Shown: positions 12,767 to 21,147 of the stretch, piece by piece | How positions within the stretch are numbered: the first letter of the stretch is position 1 | Layout of the letters: each line of letters opens with the position of its first letter | DNA from: Flavobacterium aquidurense | GTDB lineage: Bacteria > Bacteroidota > Bacteroidia > Flavobacteriales > Flavobacteriaceae | Assembly: GCF_001404985.1 (NCBI RefSeq) | Contig: NZ_JRLF01000004.1 | Coordinates: forward strand, 1 to 64,000 | Length of the DNA: 64,000 nucleotides | Reading direction: 5' to 3' | The notes under the pieces: generated by a model | The model's database searches: none | What the model was told of the DNA's origin: nothing | Seen by the model: only the letters and a program-made list of their open reading frames with translations | Translations under genes and position numbers: made by a program

Positions 12767-14539
12767 ATGAAAAAGACTAGTTATCCATTGAAAAATAAAG
12801 TCATTCTTACCTGCTTAATGCTAATTTTACTAGCATTAACAGGATCTTTGTATTTATTATATTCTGATGGAAACAACAGCAGTCCTAAACCTAAACCTAA
12901 AAACAAATTACCTGAAATAAATAAATTCATAGAAAAAGCTGATTTTCTTTTTGATCATCAAACAGATAGTTCTTATTTTTATTACAACAAAGCTATAGAA
13001 CTTTGTGAGCCAAAATTAGATTATTTAAACAAGTATATTTACTCTTTGATCTCAATAGCAAATCTTCAACAAAATGTTGGCGATTACACTGGTAGTGAAG
13101 AAACATTAACAAAAACGCTTCCATATCTAAAAAAATTAAAGACTCCTAAATACGAAATAAACTATTATACTCTTACTGCGTACAATTACTTCAATACTTA
13201 TGATAATAATATGGCTCTTTACTATCATGTAAAAGCCTTAAAATTAGCAAAAAAACCATTTAAGAGATCTGAGATTTTAAATGATATAGTGATTATCTAC
13301 ACTTCACAAGGCAAATATCAAAGAGCCGTTGATATAATTTTGCCTTTACTTTCAAAAAAAATCAAACATGATACTGATGCCAGGCGTACTATAAATAATT
13401 ACTCTGTACTTTTAGATAACCTGGGTTTTTGTTATTATAAACTTGGCAATCCTAAAGCTCTGGATTATTTAAAAGAAAGTTTAAAAATAAAACTTGAATT
13501 AAAGGAAGATTTCGAATTAATTGGAACTTACACTTGTTTTGCTTCATTTTATGAAAAAACGAATCCTAAGCTTTCAAAAATGTATGCAAAAAAATCATAC
13601 ATGAGTGCGTGCAAGGTAAATTCAGCAACATTTAAAGCTAATGGTCTCGCTTTATTAATAGAAAAAAGTGAAGGCAGTGAATTAAAAAAATATTCCTTAG
13701 AATATATAAAAATAATTGACAGTCTTATTATAAACCGAAGAAAAGCTAAAAATCAGTTTTTAACAATTAAATACGACTCTAAGCAAAGCAAAACAGAGAA
13801 TTTACAACTCAAAGCTCAAAAAGCAGAAAATGAATTAGAGCTTGAAAGGCAAAAAAACCGAAACATCATTTTGTATATTACAATTGTATTTATTCTGGGC
13901 TTTATCATATTTCTTTATTTTCATTTAAAATCAAAAGCAACAAAAGAAAAAACTAAAGCAATCACTGAAAGTGAATTGCGAATATCAAAAAAATTAAGTG
14001 ATGAACTCACTAATGACATATATCAAACCTTGACTTTTGCAGAAAATATCGATCTGGAAAAAGACGAAAATAAAGAAAAGTTATTGAACAATTTAGATCT
14101 TATTTATTCACGAACGAGAAATATTTCTAAAGAAAATAGTCCAATTGTGACTGATGAAAATTATAGTATTGCATTAAAAGAAATGATTTCCGGATTTAAA
14201 ACCCATGAAATAAACATTATACTAAATGGTTTGGAAACTATTCCTTTTGATAAAATTGAAAGAAACAAAAAAATTACTATTTATAGAATTTTACATGAAT
14301 TGCTTATTAATATGCAAAAACATACCCATGCGTCATTAGTAGGTATTTTATTTAAAATTATAGGCAAAGAGTTTCTTGTAACTTATACAGATAATGGTAA
14401 TGGCGCTAATCTTGAAAATTTAGATGCTACAAATGGATTGCAGAATATAAAAAATAGAATTTCAAGTATAAAAGGTAAAATTGATATTGATTCTTCTCCT
14501 GAAAAAGGTTTTAAGGTCTACATTAAATTTCCTGTCTAA
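12767..14539 (+). CDS. TPR sensor kinase paralogue lacking the phospho-acceptor His
   Basis: A 590-aa paralogue of the preceding kinase: N-terminal membrane helix (about 11-32), TPRs (about 50-300), coiled coil, membrane helix (about 367-387) and a kinase domain. At the place of H395 it has Ser411 (SKKLSDELTNDIYQT). The ATP-binding motifs remain (ELLINMQKH, TDNGNGAN, GLQNIKNR). It should therefore not autophosphorylate on this site; it might act as a pseudokinase, a heterodimer partner or a phosphatase, which is inference. The intact ATP site argues that it is still under selection. The start lies 3 nt after the stop of the first kinase. Confidence 0.88.
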   Translation: MKKTSYPLKNKVILTCLMLILLALTGSLYLLYSDGNNSSPKPKPKNKLPEINKFIEKADFLFDHQTDSSYFYYNKAIELCEPKLDYLNKYIYSLISIANLQQNVGDYTGSEETLTKTLPYLKKLKTPKYEINYYTLTAYNYFNTYDNNMALYYHVKALKLAKKPFKRSEILNDIVIIYTSQGKYQRAVDIILPLLSKKIKHDTDARRTINNYSVLLDNLGFCYYKLGNPKALDYLKESLKIKLELKEDFELIGTYTCFASFYEKTNPKLSKMYAKKSYMSACKVNSATFKANGLALLIEKSEGSELKKYSLEYIKIIDSLIINRRKAKNQFLTIKYDSKQSKTENLQLKAQKAENELELERQKNRNIILYITIVFILGFIIFLYFHLKSKATKEKTKAITESELRISKKLSDELTNDIYQTLTFAENIDLEKDENKEKLLNNLDLIYSRTRNISKENSPIVTDENYSIALKEMISGFKTHEINIILNGLETIPFDKIERNKKITIYRILHELLINMQKHTHASLVGILFKIIGKEFLVTYTDNGNGANLENLDATNGLQNIKNRISSIKGKIDIDSSPEKGFKVYIKFPV

Positions 14540-14543
14540 AAGA

Positions 14544-14792
14544 ATGAGAAATAGATTTATTTTTATTAAAAAATATAGTAAGGTAAGTTTAGTGAGCGAC
14601 AATATTAAAATTATTGATAAAAATCTGACTATAATTTATAATGACAATGGGGTTGGAACGAAAAATAGTACATCAAATTTCAAAAATGGACTACAAAATG
14701 TGGAAAACCGTATTAAAACTATAAATGGAAATATTATTTTTGACAAAAATTCAGAAAAAGGCTTCAGAATAAATTTTTCTTTTCCTTTATAA
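14544..14792 (+). pseudogene. C-terminal fragment of a third TPR-kinase paralogue
   Basis: An 82-aa ORF starting 4 nt after the previous stop. From about residue 9 (KKYSKVSLV) it aligns with the ATPase C-terminus of both upstream kinases: NDNGVGTKN matches the G1 motif and GLQNVENRIKTINGN the following helix. The N-box Asn, the TPRs, the membrane helix and the acceptor site are missing. It is most likely the remnant of a third tandem copy after internal deletion. A small regulator that competes for a kinase partner is possible, because the frame stays open and the gene sits tightly inside the operon. Confidence 0.7.
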
Positions 14793-14802
14793 ATACAACG
14801 AT

Positions 14803-15471
14803 ATGTTTAAAAAAGTTTTAGTTGCCGAAGATTTAGATAGTATAAGTATAGCGGTTATTCAAGTTCTTGAAGATTTAAAGATTCCTACCATTGATCATGT
14901 TAAATATTGTGATGATGGTTTATTGAAAATTAAAAAAGCATTACTTGAAAATGAACCTTATGATTTACTTATAACCGACTTATCATTTAAAACTGATCAC
15001 AGAAATATAAGTTTATCAAGCGGAGAAGAACTTATTGGTGCTGCAAACGGGGTTCAGCCTAAATTGAAAAAAATAGTTTTCTCTATCGAAGACAAATCAT
15101 ATCGTATAAAATCTCTTTTTTATGATTTAGGCATTAACGCTTATGTTTCTAAAGGAAGGAATAGTATTAGTGAATTAAGAAAAGCAATTGAAGGAACTTT
15201 TAGAAATGAAGAAAAAATACTTTCTTCAGATTTATCTTTTAGTTTTAATGATAAAGCGCTGATTGAAATTGAGTCTTATGATATTTCTATTTTAAAACTT
15301 CTGGCTCAAGGCCATATATTAGAAAGTATCTCAAGTGAATTTAAATCTTCTTCAATAACTCCAAATGGTACAAGCAGTATCGAAAAAAGAATCAATAAAT
15401 TAAAAATATACTTTAAAGCAAACAACAATGTTCATTTAATTGCGATTGCAAAAGATTTTGGATTGGTATAA
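14803..15471 (+). CDS. Response regulator with C-terminal LuxR-like domain
   Basis: A 222-aa protein: receiver domain (about 1-130) with acidic pair E9-D10, phospho-acceptor D59 (LLITDLSF) and K117 (YVSKGRN), then a divergent helical DNA-binding region (about 150-222). The recognition part carries SSIEKRINKLKIYF, similar to the LuxR-type outputs paired with TPR kinases in Flavobacteria. It follows the kinase fragment by 10 nt, so it is presumably the output of the operon. Target genes are not indicated by the sequence. Confidence 0.88.
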   Translation: MFKKVLVAEDLDSISIAVIQVLEDLKIPTIDHVKYCDDGLLKIKKALLENEPYDLLITDLSFKTDHRNISLSSGEELIGAANGVQPKLKKIVFSIEDKSYRIKSLFYDLGINAYVSKGRNSISELRKAIEGTFRNEEKILSSDLSFSFNDKALIEIESYDISILKLLAQGHILESISSEFKSSSITPNGTSSIEKRINKLKIYFKANNNVHLIAIAKDFGLV

Positions 15472-15571
15472 ATTTTATGGTATGGTGTAAATTTTATAAC
15501 TTTTTTACGGATTCCCGTAAGGAAATGACTTTTTATAGATTTAAGTTTGTGTAGAATTTATTAACTAACCA

Positions 15572-15826
15572 ATGAAATCCAGAAACATACTTAGCTCTAA
15601 GAAGAACTTACAGCAAATGATGCTCTCAAAAATTAATACAACTCAAAATAAAATTATAATGAAAACGATGTTGCTTTGCCTTTTTCTATCCTTAAGCTTT
15701 GCTTTTGTTTCAGAAAAAACCGGATGGTTAGAAGTTGACTGGAAAATCATCTTTATACCAGCTCTTCTTGTTTTACAAATCATAATTATAGGAACTGCAT
15801 TAAAAAACAGATATAAAAAGCATTAA
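15572..15826 (+). CDS. Small membrane protein, unknown function
   Basis: An 84-aa basic ORF. The N-terminal 30 residues are polar and rich in Lys, Ser and Gln; two hydrophobic segments follow (about 31-48 and 58-76), and the C-terminus is NRYKKH. An internal ATG at 15662 would give a shorter protein starting directly with the first membrane segment. I do not recognise a family. It stands alone, 100 nt after the response regulator. Confidence 0.5.
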   Translation: MKSRNILSSKKNLQQMMLSKINTTQNKIIMKTMLLCLFLSLSFAFVSEKTGWLEVDWKIIFIPALLVLQIIIIGTALKNRYKKH

Positions 15827-16016
15827 TTTCCTACTGTACTCTAAACAATATAAAATTTATCCGCAAAAATTACTTTGCAGTAAGCTTTATTTGTGCCTAC
15901 CTTAATTACATCTTGCTTAGCAACTTATGCTAATGATTATTTTTTTATATTAAAATTGAATAACTTCAATTATTCTAAAATTTTGAAATGCTTATATTTG
16001 ATCTTTTAAAGACAGC

Positions 16017-16823
16017 ATGAAATATATTCTAAGTTTTCTTCTTTTATTTTTTACTACACTTACTACTTTTTCACAAACTAAAATTCTATCATGGAATTTA
16101 GAAAATCTTGGAAAATCGAAATCTGAGCCCGAATTAAATTTCATAGCAAATACTATTCTCAATTTTGATATTGCAGTCATTCAGGAAGTGGTTGCAGGAT
16201 ATGGTGGTGCCCAGGCAGTGGCTAAATTAGCTGGTATATTAAATACCAAAGGCACAAAATGGGATTATACAATTAGTAATCCTACAAGCAGCAGCAGTTA
16301 TAAAACAGAACGTTATGCTTTTATCTGGAAAACCAGCAAAGTAAAACTGAAAGGAAATGCGTGGTTAGAAAAAAAATATAATTTAGAAATTGACAGAGAG
16401 CCTTATTTTGCAACATTCGAAATAAACAAGAAGACGATTACTTTAGTTAATTTTCATGCGATAACAAAAAACAAACAACCGGAAACTGAAATCAAATATT
16501 TTAAGTTTTTACCAGCTGAATATCCTGATTTAAATTTGGTATTTATTGGTGATTTTAATTGTCCTCAATCGCATACTGTATTCAATCCTCTGAAAAAAAT
16601 GGGATATGCTCCTATTTTACAAAATCAAAAAACTACGTTAAAACAAAAATGCATAGACAATAATTGTTTAGCGTCTGAATTTGATAATATGTTTTACAAG
16701 ACAAGTTCTCTGGAATATATTCATTCTGGCATAGTGCCATTTTATAAAAATTTTAATTCATTAAAAGAAGCACGAAAAATATCTGACCATATTCCTATTT
16801 GGTTTGAGTTTTCTTTCAAATAA
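16017..16823 (+). CDS. Secreted endonuclease/exonuclease/phosphatase-family protein
   Basis: 268 aa with a cleavable signal peptide (about 1-20, ending TTFSQ). The mature part has the EEP (DNase I-like) motifs: SWNLENLG, the catalytic Glu in IAVIQEV, IGDFNCPQ with Asp and Asn, and SDHIPIWF with the C-terminal catalytic His. It is probably a periplasmic or secreted metal-dependent nuclease that scavenges DNA, though phosphatase activity cannot be excluded. A -7 box TATATTTG (15993-16000) lies 17 nt before the ATG. It converges with the next gene. Confidence 0.88.
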   Translation: MKYILSFLLLFFTTLTTFSQTKILSWNLENLGKSKSEPELNFIANTILNFDIAVIQEVVAGYGGAQAVAKLAGILNTKGTKWDYTISNPTSSSSYKTERYAFIWKTSKVKLKGNAWLEKKYNLEIDREPYFATFEINKKTITLVNFHAITKNKQPETEIKYFKFLPAEYPDLNLVFIGDFNCPQSHTVFNPLKKMGYAPILQNQKTTLKQKCIDNNCLASEFDNMFYKTSSLEYIHSGIVPFYKNFNSLKEARKISDHIPIWFEFSFK

Positions 16824-16824
16824 A

Positions 16825-18084
16825 TTATGTTTTTAATTTTTTCTTTCTTGCAGCAGGAAACAAAACATTATTCAAAATCAAACGATATCCCGGAGAATTT
16901 GGATGTAAATCTAAAACCGTAGGAGGATCTCCAACCTGATGTTGAAAATCTTCAGGATCATGGCCTCCAAAAAATGTAAACATCCCTTTTCCTTTTTCTC
17001 CATGAATGTATCTTGATTCACCATTAAGTTCACACGTTCCCATTATTAACACATTCGATTTTATTAGTGCGGTATCAAACGAAGTTGTCTGTCCCATAAA
17101 ACCTTTTACTAATTGAGTATGATTCTGACATAGCATACTAGGGATTGGATCCCACTTTGCTGAGAATTCCATTAACGAAAAATAATCTTTTTCCATGGGT
17201 ACTCTGCGTTTCGCAGTCATATCAATATCAGAAAACTCATAAACTTCAGGTCTTCTTTCTAATGTAAAATCTTTAAAAGCAAATGAATTTCCGTAATTTA
17301 ATTTTGACTGATAATTAGATTCACTGGCATCACCATCAAACATAGCTTCACAAATATCAATTCCATCAGCAGAAAGCGCAATATCAAAACTATCTGTTGC
17401 AGAACACATTGCAAACATAAATCCTCCACCAATAACAAAATCTCTGATTTTTTTTGCTACTGCACCTTTTTCTTGTGATACTTTATTATACCCTAATTTA
17501 GCAGCAAGAGCTTCAGCATCTCTTTTTTGATCTATATACCAGGGTGTATTTTTATATGCGGCATAAAATTTACCATACTGCCCTGTAAAATCCTCATGAT
17601 GTAGATGTAACCAATCGTAAAGCAATAATTGATCGCTTAAAACTTCTTCATCGTAAATTGGTGTAAAAGGAATTTCGGCATAAGTTAAGACTAATGTTAC
17701 AGCATCATCCCAAGGTTGTTTGCCTTTTGGAGTATAAACTGCAATTTTAGGTGCTTTTTCAAGAATAACAGATTCCATATTTTGAGATGGACTTGAGATG
17801 TCGTTTAAAATAGAAGCTTCTTCACTGTCCGAAAGTATTTCGAAACTGACACCACGAATCTTGCATTCTTTGCGAATTTCATCTGCATCCGGAAGCAAAA
17901 ATGAACCGCCACGATAATTAAGCAACCAACTTGCCTTGTAATCTTTACTTAAACACCAATATGTTATCCCGTATGCTTTTAAATGATTTTGCTGTGTAGT
18001 TTCGTCCATCGGAATTAAGATAAACGATGCTTTTGCATTTAATGAAAGTAGCAATATGAAAATATAAACTAAACATTTATTCAT
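16825..18084 (-). CDS. Secreted protein with amidotransferase-like fold
   Basis: A 419-aa protein with a signal peptide (about 1-19). Flavobacterial homologues starting with the segment ILIPMDETTQQNHLKAYG are commonly labelled asparagine synthetase B. I see no Ntn-type N-terminal Cys or PP-loop of AsnB. The stretch GGGFMFAMCSATDSFD (about 217-232) resembles the nucleophile elbow of class I glutamine-amidotransferase or ThuA-like folds. The enzyme name is therefore doubtful, and the real role in the envelope is unknown. It is convergent with the EEP gene, separated by one base. Confidence 0.7.
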   Translation of the reverse strand: MNKCLVYIFILLLSLNAKASFILIPMDETTQQNHLKAYGITYWCLSKDYKASWLLNYRGGSFLLPDADEIRKECKIRGVSFEILSDSEEASILNDISSPSQNMESVILEKAPKIAVYTPKGKQPWDDAVTLVLTYAEIPFTPIYDEEVLSDQLLLYDWLHLHHEDFTGQYGKFYAAYKNTPWYIDQKRDAEALAAKLGYNKVSQEKGAVAKKIRDFVIGGGFMFAMCSATDSFDIALSADGIDICEAMFDGDASESNYQSKLNYGNSFAFKDFTLERRPEVYEFSDIDMTAKRRVPMEKDYFSLMEFSAKWDPIPSMLCQNHTQLVKGFMGQTTSFDTALIKSNVLIMGTCELNGESRYIHGEKGKGMFTFFGGHDPEDFQHQVGDPPTVLDLHPNSPGYRLILNNVLFPAARKKKLKT

Positions 18085-18244
18085 TAGAAAATTATTTTAG
18101 TAAAGATATAAAGGAAGCATGAAAAAACACAATAGATATATCTCTTTTATAGCGGGATAAAAGTTAAATAAAGAATTATCTATTGACAGATTTTTTTTAT
18201 CAAAATCACGTAAAAACACGTGCTTTATAAAAACCTATTATTCT

Positions 18245-18252
18245 TACATTTG
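18245..18252 (+). promoter_or_regulatory. -7 box upstream of microprotein
   Basis: TACATTTG lies 41 nt before the ATG of the 41-aa ORF. The -33 region is weak (TTTA at 18224), so this is a partial match to the consensus. Confidence 0.4.
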
Positions 18253-18293
18253 TTACCCCTGATCATCAAACTAATCAATTACAAACCAAAACT

Positions 18294-18419
18294 ATGAAGT
18301 TTAACAATAGTAATAACCAACCAAAAGAAATAAATATGATGCGAAAAATAGGATTATGCGTTCTTGTACTGACTATTATTTTGTATTATGTATTATCAAT
18401 TCAGTTTTTAACAAGCTAG
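18294..18419 (+). CDS. 41-aa single-pass membrane microprotein
   Basis: A short ORF with a polar N-terminus (MKFNNSNNQPKEINMM), then one strongly hydrophobic helix of about 20 residues and a short tail (SIQFLTS). It has a promoter-like box upstream and fills most of the gap between a leftward gene and the end of a converging regulator gene. No family is recognised. Coding status rests on the promoter, the start, the hydrophobic pattern and its location. Confidence 0.45.
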   Translation: MKFNNSNNQPKEINMMRKIGLCVLVLTIILYYVLSIQFLTS

Positions 18420-18421
18420 TT

Positions 18422-19087
18422 TTAAATTGTCAATACGGCAATTTCATTTTGAATTGCATATACGACTAATCCGGCAATATTCCTGGATTCTGTTTTTAGC
18501 AATAAATTGTTGCGGTGTCCTTCTACGGTCCTGGGACTTAAATAGAGATGCTCAGCAATTTCTGAAGTAGTTTTTTGCTGGCAAATAAGTTGCAGGATTT
18601 CTATTTCGCGTTGAGAAAGAAAACCTGTTTCTAAGTTTCCTTTAGAATTTTTAGTCGAAATAATGGTTTCCTGTATTGTTTTTAAAACATTTTCATTGTA
18701 ATAAAATCCTTTTCTTGCAACTTGATTAATGGTATTGATCAAATCTTTTGGGGTAGTATTTTTTATTAAATAAGCAACAGCCCCAACCTGAATCATATTG
18801 GCAATAAATGATTTGGTATCATAACTTGTTAAAGCTATTATTTTAATATCCGGAAATGATTTTCTGATAATTTTAGTGGCTTCTACGCCATTTAAAACAG
18901 GCATTTTCAAATCCATTACAATAATATCAGGTTTAATTTCGATATTATCTAAATTTGAAAGAAGTTCTTCTCCGTTTGATGCTTCAAAAATAATATCGAT
19001 ATTATCTTCTCTTTGCAATAAAAAAGATATTCCTTTCCGGAATAAAACTTCGTCATCGACTAAAGCAATTTTAATAGCGGCACTCAT
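18422..19087 (-). CDS. NarL/FixJ-type response regulator
   Basis: 221 aa: receiver domain with D11-D12, phospho-acceptor D59 (DIIVMDLKMP) and K109 (YLIKNTTP), then a LuxR-type helix-turn-helix (about 150-215, LSQREIEILQLI and LSPRTVEGHRNNL). All key residues are present, so it should be active. It lies 110 nt downstream of a HisKA_3 kinase on the same strand, its probable partner. The last gene of a four-gene leftward set. Confidence 0.93.
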   Translation of the reverse strand: MSAAIKIALVDDEVLFRKGISFLLQREDNIDIIFEASNGEELLSNLDNIEIKPDIIVMDLKMPVLNGVEATKIIRKSFPDIKIIALTSYDTKSFIANMIQVGAVAYLIKNTTPKDLINTINQVARKGFYYNENVLKTIQETIISTKNSKGNLETGFLSQREIEILQLICQQKTTSEIAEHLYLSPRTVEGHRNNLLLKTESRNIAGLVVYAIQNEIAVLTI

Positions 19088-19197
19088 TTAGTTTGATTTT
19101 GGTCGTTTGGTTTGTCGAAATTACAAAATATGAAGCAAAAAAAGAGCTAAGAATCCTAATATATTGGGTTCAGACACCATTTATTTGGTATTTTAAC

Positions 19198-19989
19198 TTA
19201 AAAAGTAAAAATTACAGCTATACCTTTGCCAATTTCAGAGTTTATTTTTATAGTTCCATCCAAAAAAGAGATACGGCTATCAATATTTTTCATCCCTAAT
19301 CCTTTTTGATTTTCAGCATTTTGATTATCAAAACCTACTCCATTATCCCTGTAATTACAACTATTGATTTCGTTCTCATTTTTAAAACTAATCCAAATTT
19401 CAGATGCTTTTCCGTGACGTAAAGAGTTATTCATTAGTTCCTGCAGAACCCTAAAAACATGTAAGTGACGATTAATGTCCTGCTCATCAAAATCAATTTC
19501 GTTTTCGTAATTTACTTTTACTGATTTGCTGCTTTCAAATTCTTCACATAACTCTTCGACACCAGCATTCAAACCAAATTTTTCAAAAACAGGAGGCAAT
19601 AAGTTATGAGCAATTTTTCGCGAATTTTCTAAAGCTTTTGCTGTTAGATTTATGATATTCTCTGTGATCTCTTTTGTTTCGTCTTCTGTTAAATTTGGAG
19701 AAGAGAGCAAATGAGAATTTAATGAAACAATGTTAAGCTTAGAACTAATATCGTCATGAAGGTCCTGAGCAATTCGTTTTCGCTCTTCTTCCTGCGTAAA
19801 AATAACGGCATGTAATTGTTCTTTTTGATACTGAATCTCTAAATCCCGTTTTTCTAATTCTTTCTGAATAATTTTTTTCCTGGAAAAATAAAAAAAAGCA
19901 ACTAAAAAAACAGCCACAACCATAAAAAAACAAGATGTGTATAAAATTATGGCGACTATTTCTTTCTCATAAACGGGGCTTACACTCAT
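19198..19989 (-). CDS. NarX/LiaS-type sensor histidine kinase
   Basis: 263 aa with one membrane helix (about 11-36), a short coiled coil, a HisKA_3 motif with H78 (ERKRIAQDLHDDISSKL), then an ATPase domain with the N-box (LQELMNNSLRHG) and the G1 motif YRDNGVGFD. It has no sensor domain of its own. Its ATG overlaps the stop of the upstream membrane-protein gene by 4 nt (ATGA), which suggests that the separate membrane protein supplies the sensing module. Confidence 0.92.
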   Translation of the reverse strand: MSVSPVYEKEIVAIILYTSCFFMVVAVFLVAFFYFSRKKIIQKELEKRDLEIQYQKEQLHAVIFTQEEERKRIAQDLHDDISSKLNIVSLNSHLLSSPNLTEDETKEITENIINLTAKALENSRKIAHNLLPPVFEKFGLNAGVEELCEEFESSKSVKVNYENEIDFDEQDINRHLHVFRVLQELMNNSLRHGKASEIWISFKNENEINSCNYRDNGVGFDNQNAENQKGLGMKNIDSRISFLDGTIKINSEIGKGIAVIFTF

Positions 19990-20627
19990 AGATAAGTATT
20001 AATTTCTTTCTTGGATTTAAAACTAACTTTCCATTCATATAAAATAAAAAGATAATACATAAGAATTAAAAAAGCATTTAGTCTCCAACTCAAATATTTT
20101 AAATCATCGCCTAAATTCGAAGTAAGATTGCCAACTAAATACAAAACTGTACTGGTAAGCAGATAAAAAACAACTCCTATTGTGTAATAGTAATATTCTT
20201 TTTTATCTGATAACATATTATAAAAATGCAACAAGGCAAAAACTACAATCGACAAAGAAGTAAGTGTAATTTCAAATAGATTAAATTTTAAAAATTGATC
20301 TGGCTCTATAAAATACTGAACAAACAAAACCAATAAAATGGAAGTGATAACAAGCTTTACGAAAAATTTTTGCTTTTTAGTTTTCAAAATAGATTCATAA
20401 AACAAGCCCAAAAAAATCATTTGCCCAACAAAAAAAAGATTAATTGCAAATAAATTATTCATATGCAGGTAATACATAATCTCCATTATAAATTGAATTA
20501 TAAAAATGAAAACTAAATAAACCATAAAAAAAACATTAGCTTTTTCCTGATGGAAAAAGCTAAATGTATATAAAATCAGATTAATTAAGAGGACAAAATA
20601 ACCTGAATATATTAAAAGATCATCCAT
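19986..20627 (-). CDS. Multi-pass membrane protein, putative sensor module
   Basis: 213 aa with about six or seven hydrophobic helices covering almost the whole chain and a short cytoplasmic C-terminus (YEWKVSFKSKKEINTYL). The topology resembles 7TM sensory modules that are usually fused to kinases. It is translationally coupled to the sensor-less kinase downstream (4-nt overlap) and lies 2 nt after the 126-aa gene. No enzymatic motif is seen. Its role as kinase input is inferred from context. Confidence 0.7.
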   Translation of the reverse strand: MDDLLIYSGYFVLLINLILYTFSFFHQEKANVFFMVYLVFIFIIQFIMEIMYYLHMNNLFAINLFFVGQMIFLGLFYESILKTKKQKFFVKLVITSILLVLFVQYFIEPDQFLKFNLFEITLTSLSIVVFALLHFYNMLSDKKEYYYYTIGVVFYLLTSTVLYLVGNLTSNLGDDLKYLSWRLNAFLILMYYLFILYEWKVSFKSKKEINTYL

Positions 20628-20629
20628 CT

Positions 20630-21010
20630 CTATTCACTCATCGGGCTACCCGGATCACCATAAGGAGGACAAGGACGAGAACCGTCGTAAACAACATCTC
20701 CTCCACCATTTTCTTCGGATTCACCTTTTGCAAAAACATCTTTATAAATTCCAGTTTTTTCGTCTAGTTTGGTTCCAACAAATATAAGATTTTGTTCTCC
20801 CAGTTCGTTTAGTCCAATATAGGCACGAACTGCATCAATCTCTAAAGTTTTTTTCAGTCTTAAAACTGCTTCTAAACTTTCTAAAGGGATTAGATAAGAG
20901 TCAATTTTCTTTTTGGATTCTTCATCTTTAGAGTCTCTGTATTTTCTCGTCCATGTTTCACCTGTTGATAATCCGATTTCAATTTTTCCTGGAAATTTTT
21001 CTTCTGCCAT
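20630..21010 (-). CDS. Unknown 126-aa soluble protein with Cys-Pro tail
   Basis: First gene of a tight operon with a membrane protein, kinase and regulator. The protein has no signal peptide and no membrane helix. Residues 1-95 look like a compact alpha/beta domain; the last 30 residues are a glycine- and proline-rich tail ending SRPCPPYGDPGSPMSE with the only cysteine. I recall similar short proteins in other Flavobacteria but cannot name a family. The tail could be a metal or partner site or a leader-like peptide; this is open. Confidence 0.65.
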   Translation of the reverse strand: MAEEKFPGKIEIGLSTGETWTRKYRDSKDEESKKKIDSYLIPLESLEAVLRLKKTLEIDAVRAYIGLNELGEQNLIFVGTKLDEKTGIYKDVFAKGESEENGGGDVVYDGSRPCPPYGDPGSPMSE

Positions 21011-21111
21011 AATATAAATTTGTTTTTGGTTACGTTAATATTCAATTGCCATCAGACAATTGTTTTGCTAAACTACTGAATTTTTATCAGAAAATATTAA
21101 CAAAAAGGCAG

Positions 21112-21137
21112 AAAAAAAAGCCTCATAAAGAGGCTTT
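21112..21137 (-). terminator. dnaB terminator
   Basis: On the minus strand GAAAGCCTC, loop TTTAT, GAGGCTTT continues into a T-run. It starts 11 nt after the dnaB stop. Confidence 0.85.
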
Positions 21138-21147
21138 CATTATTTTA

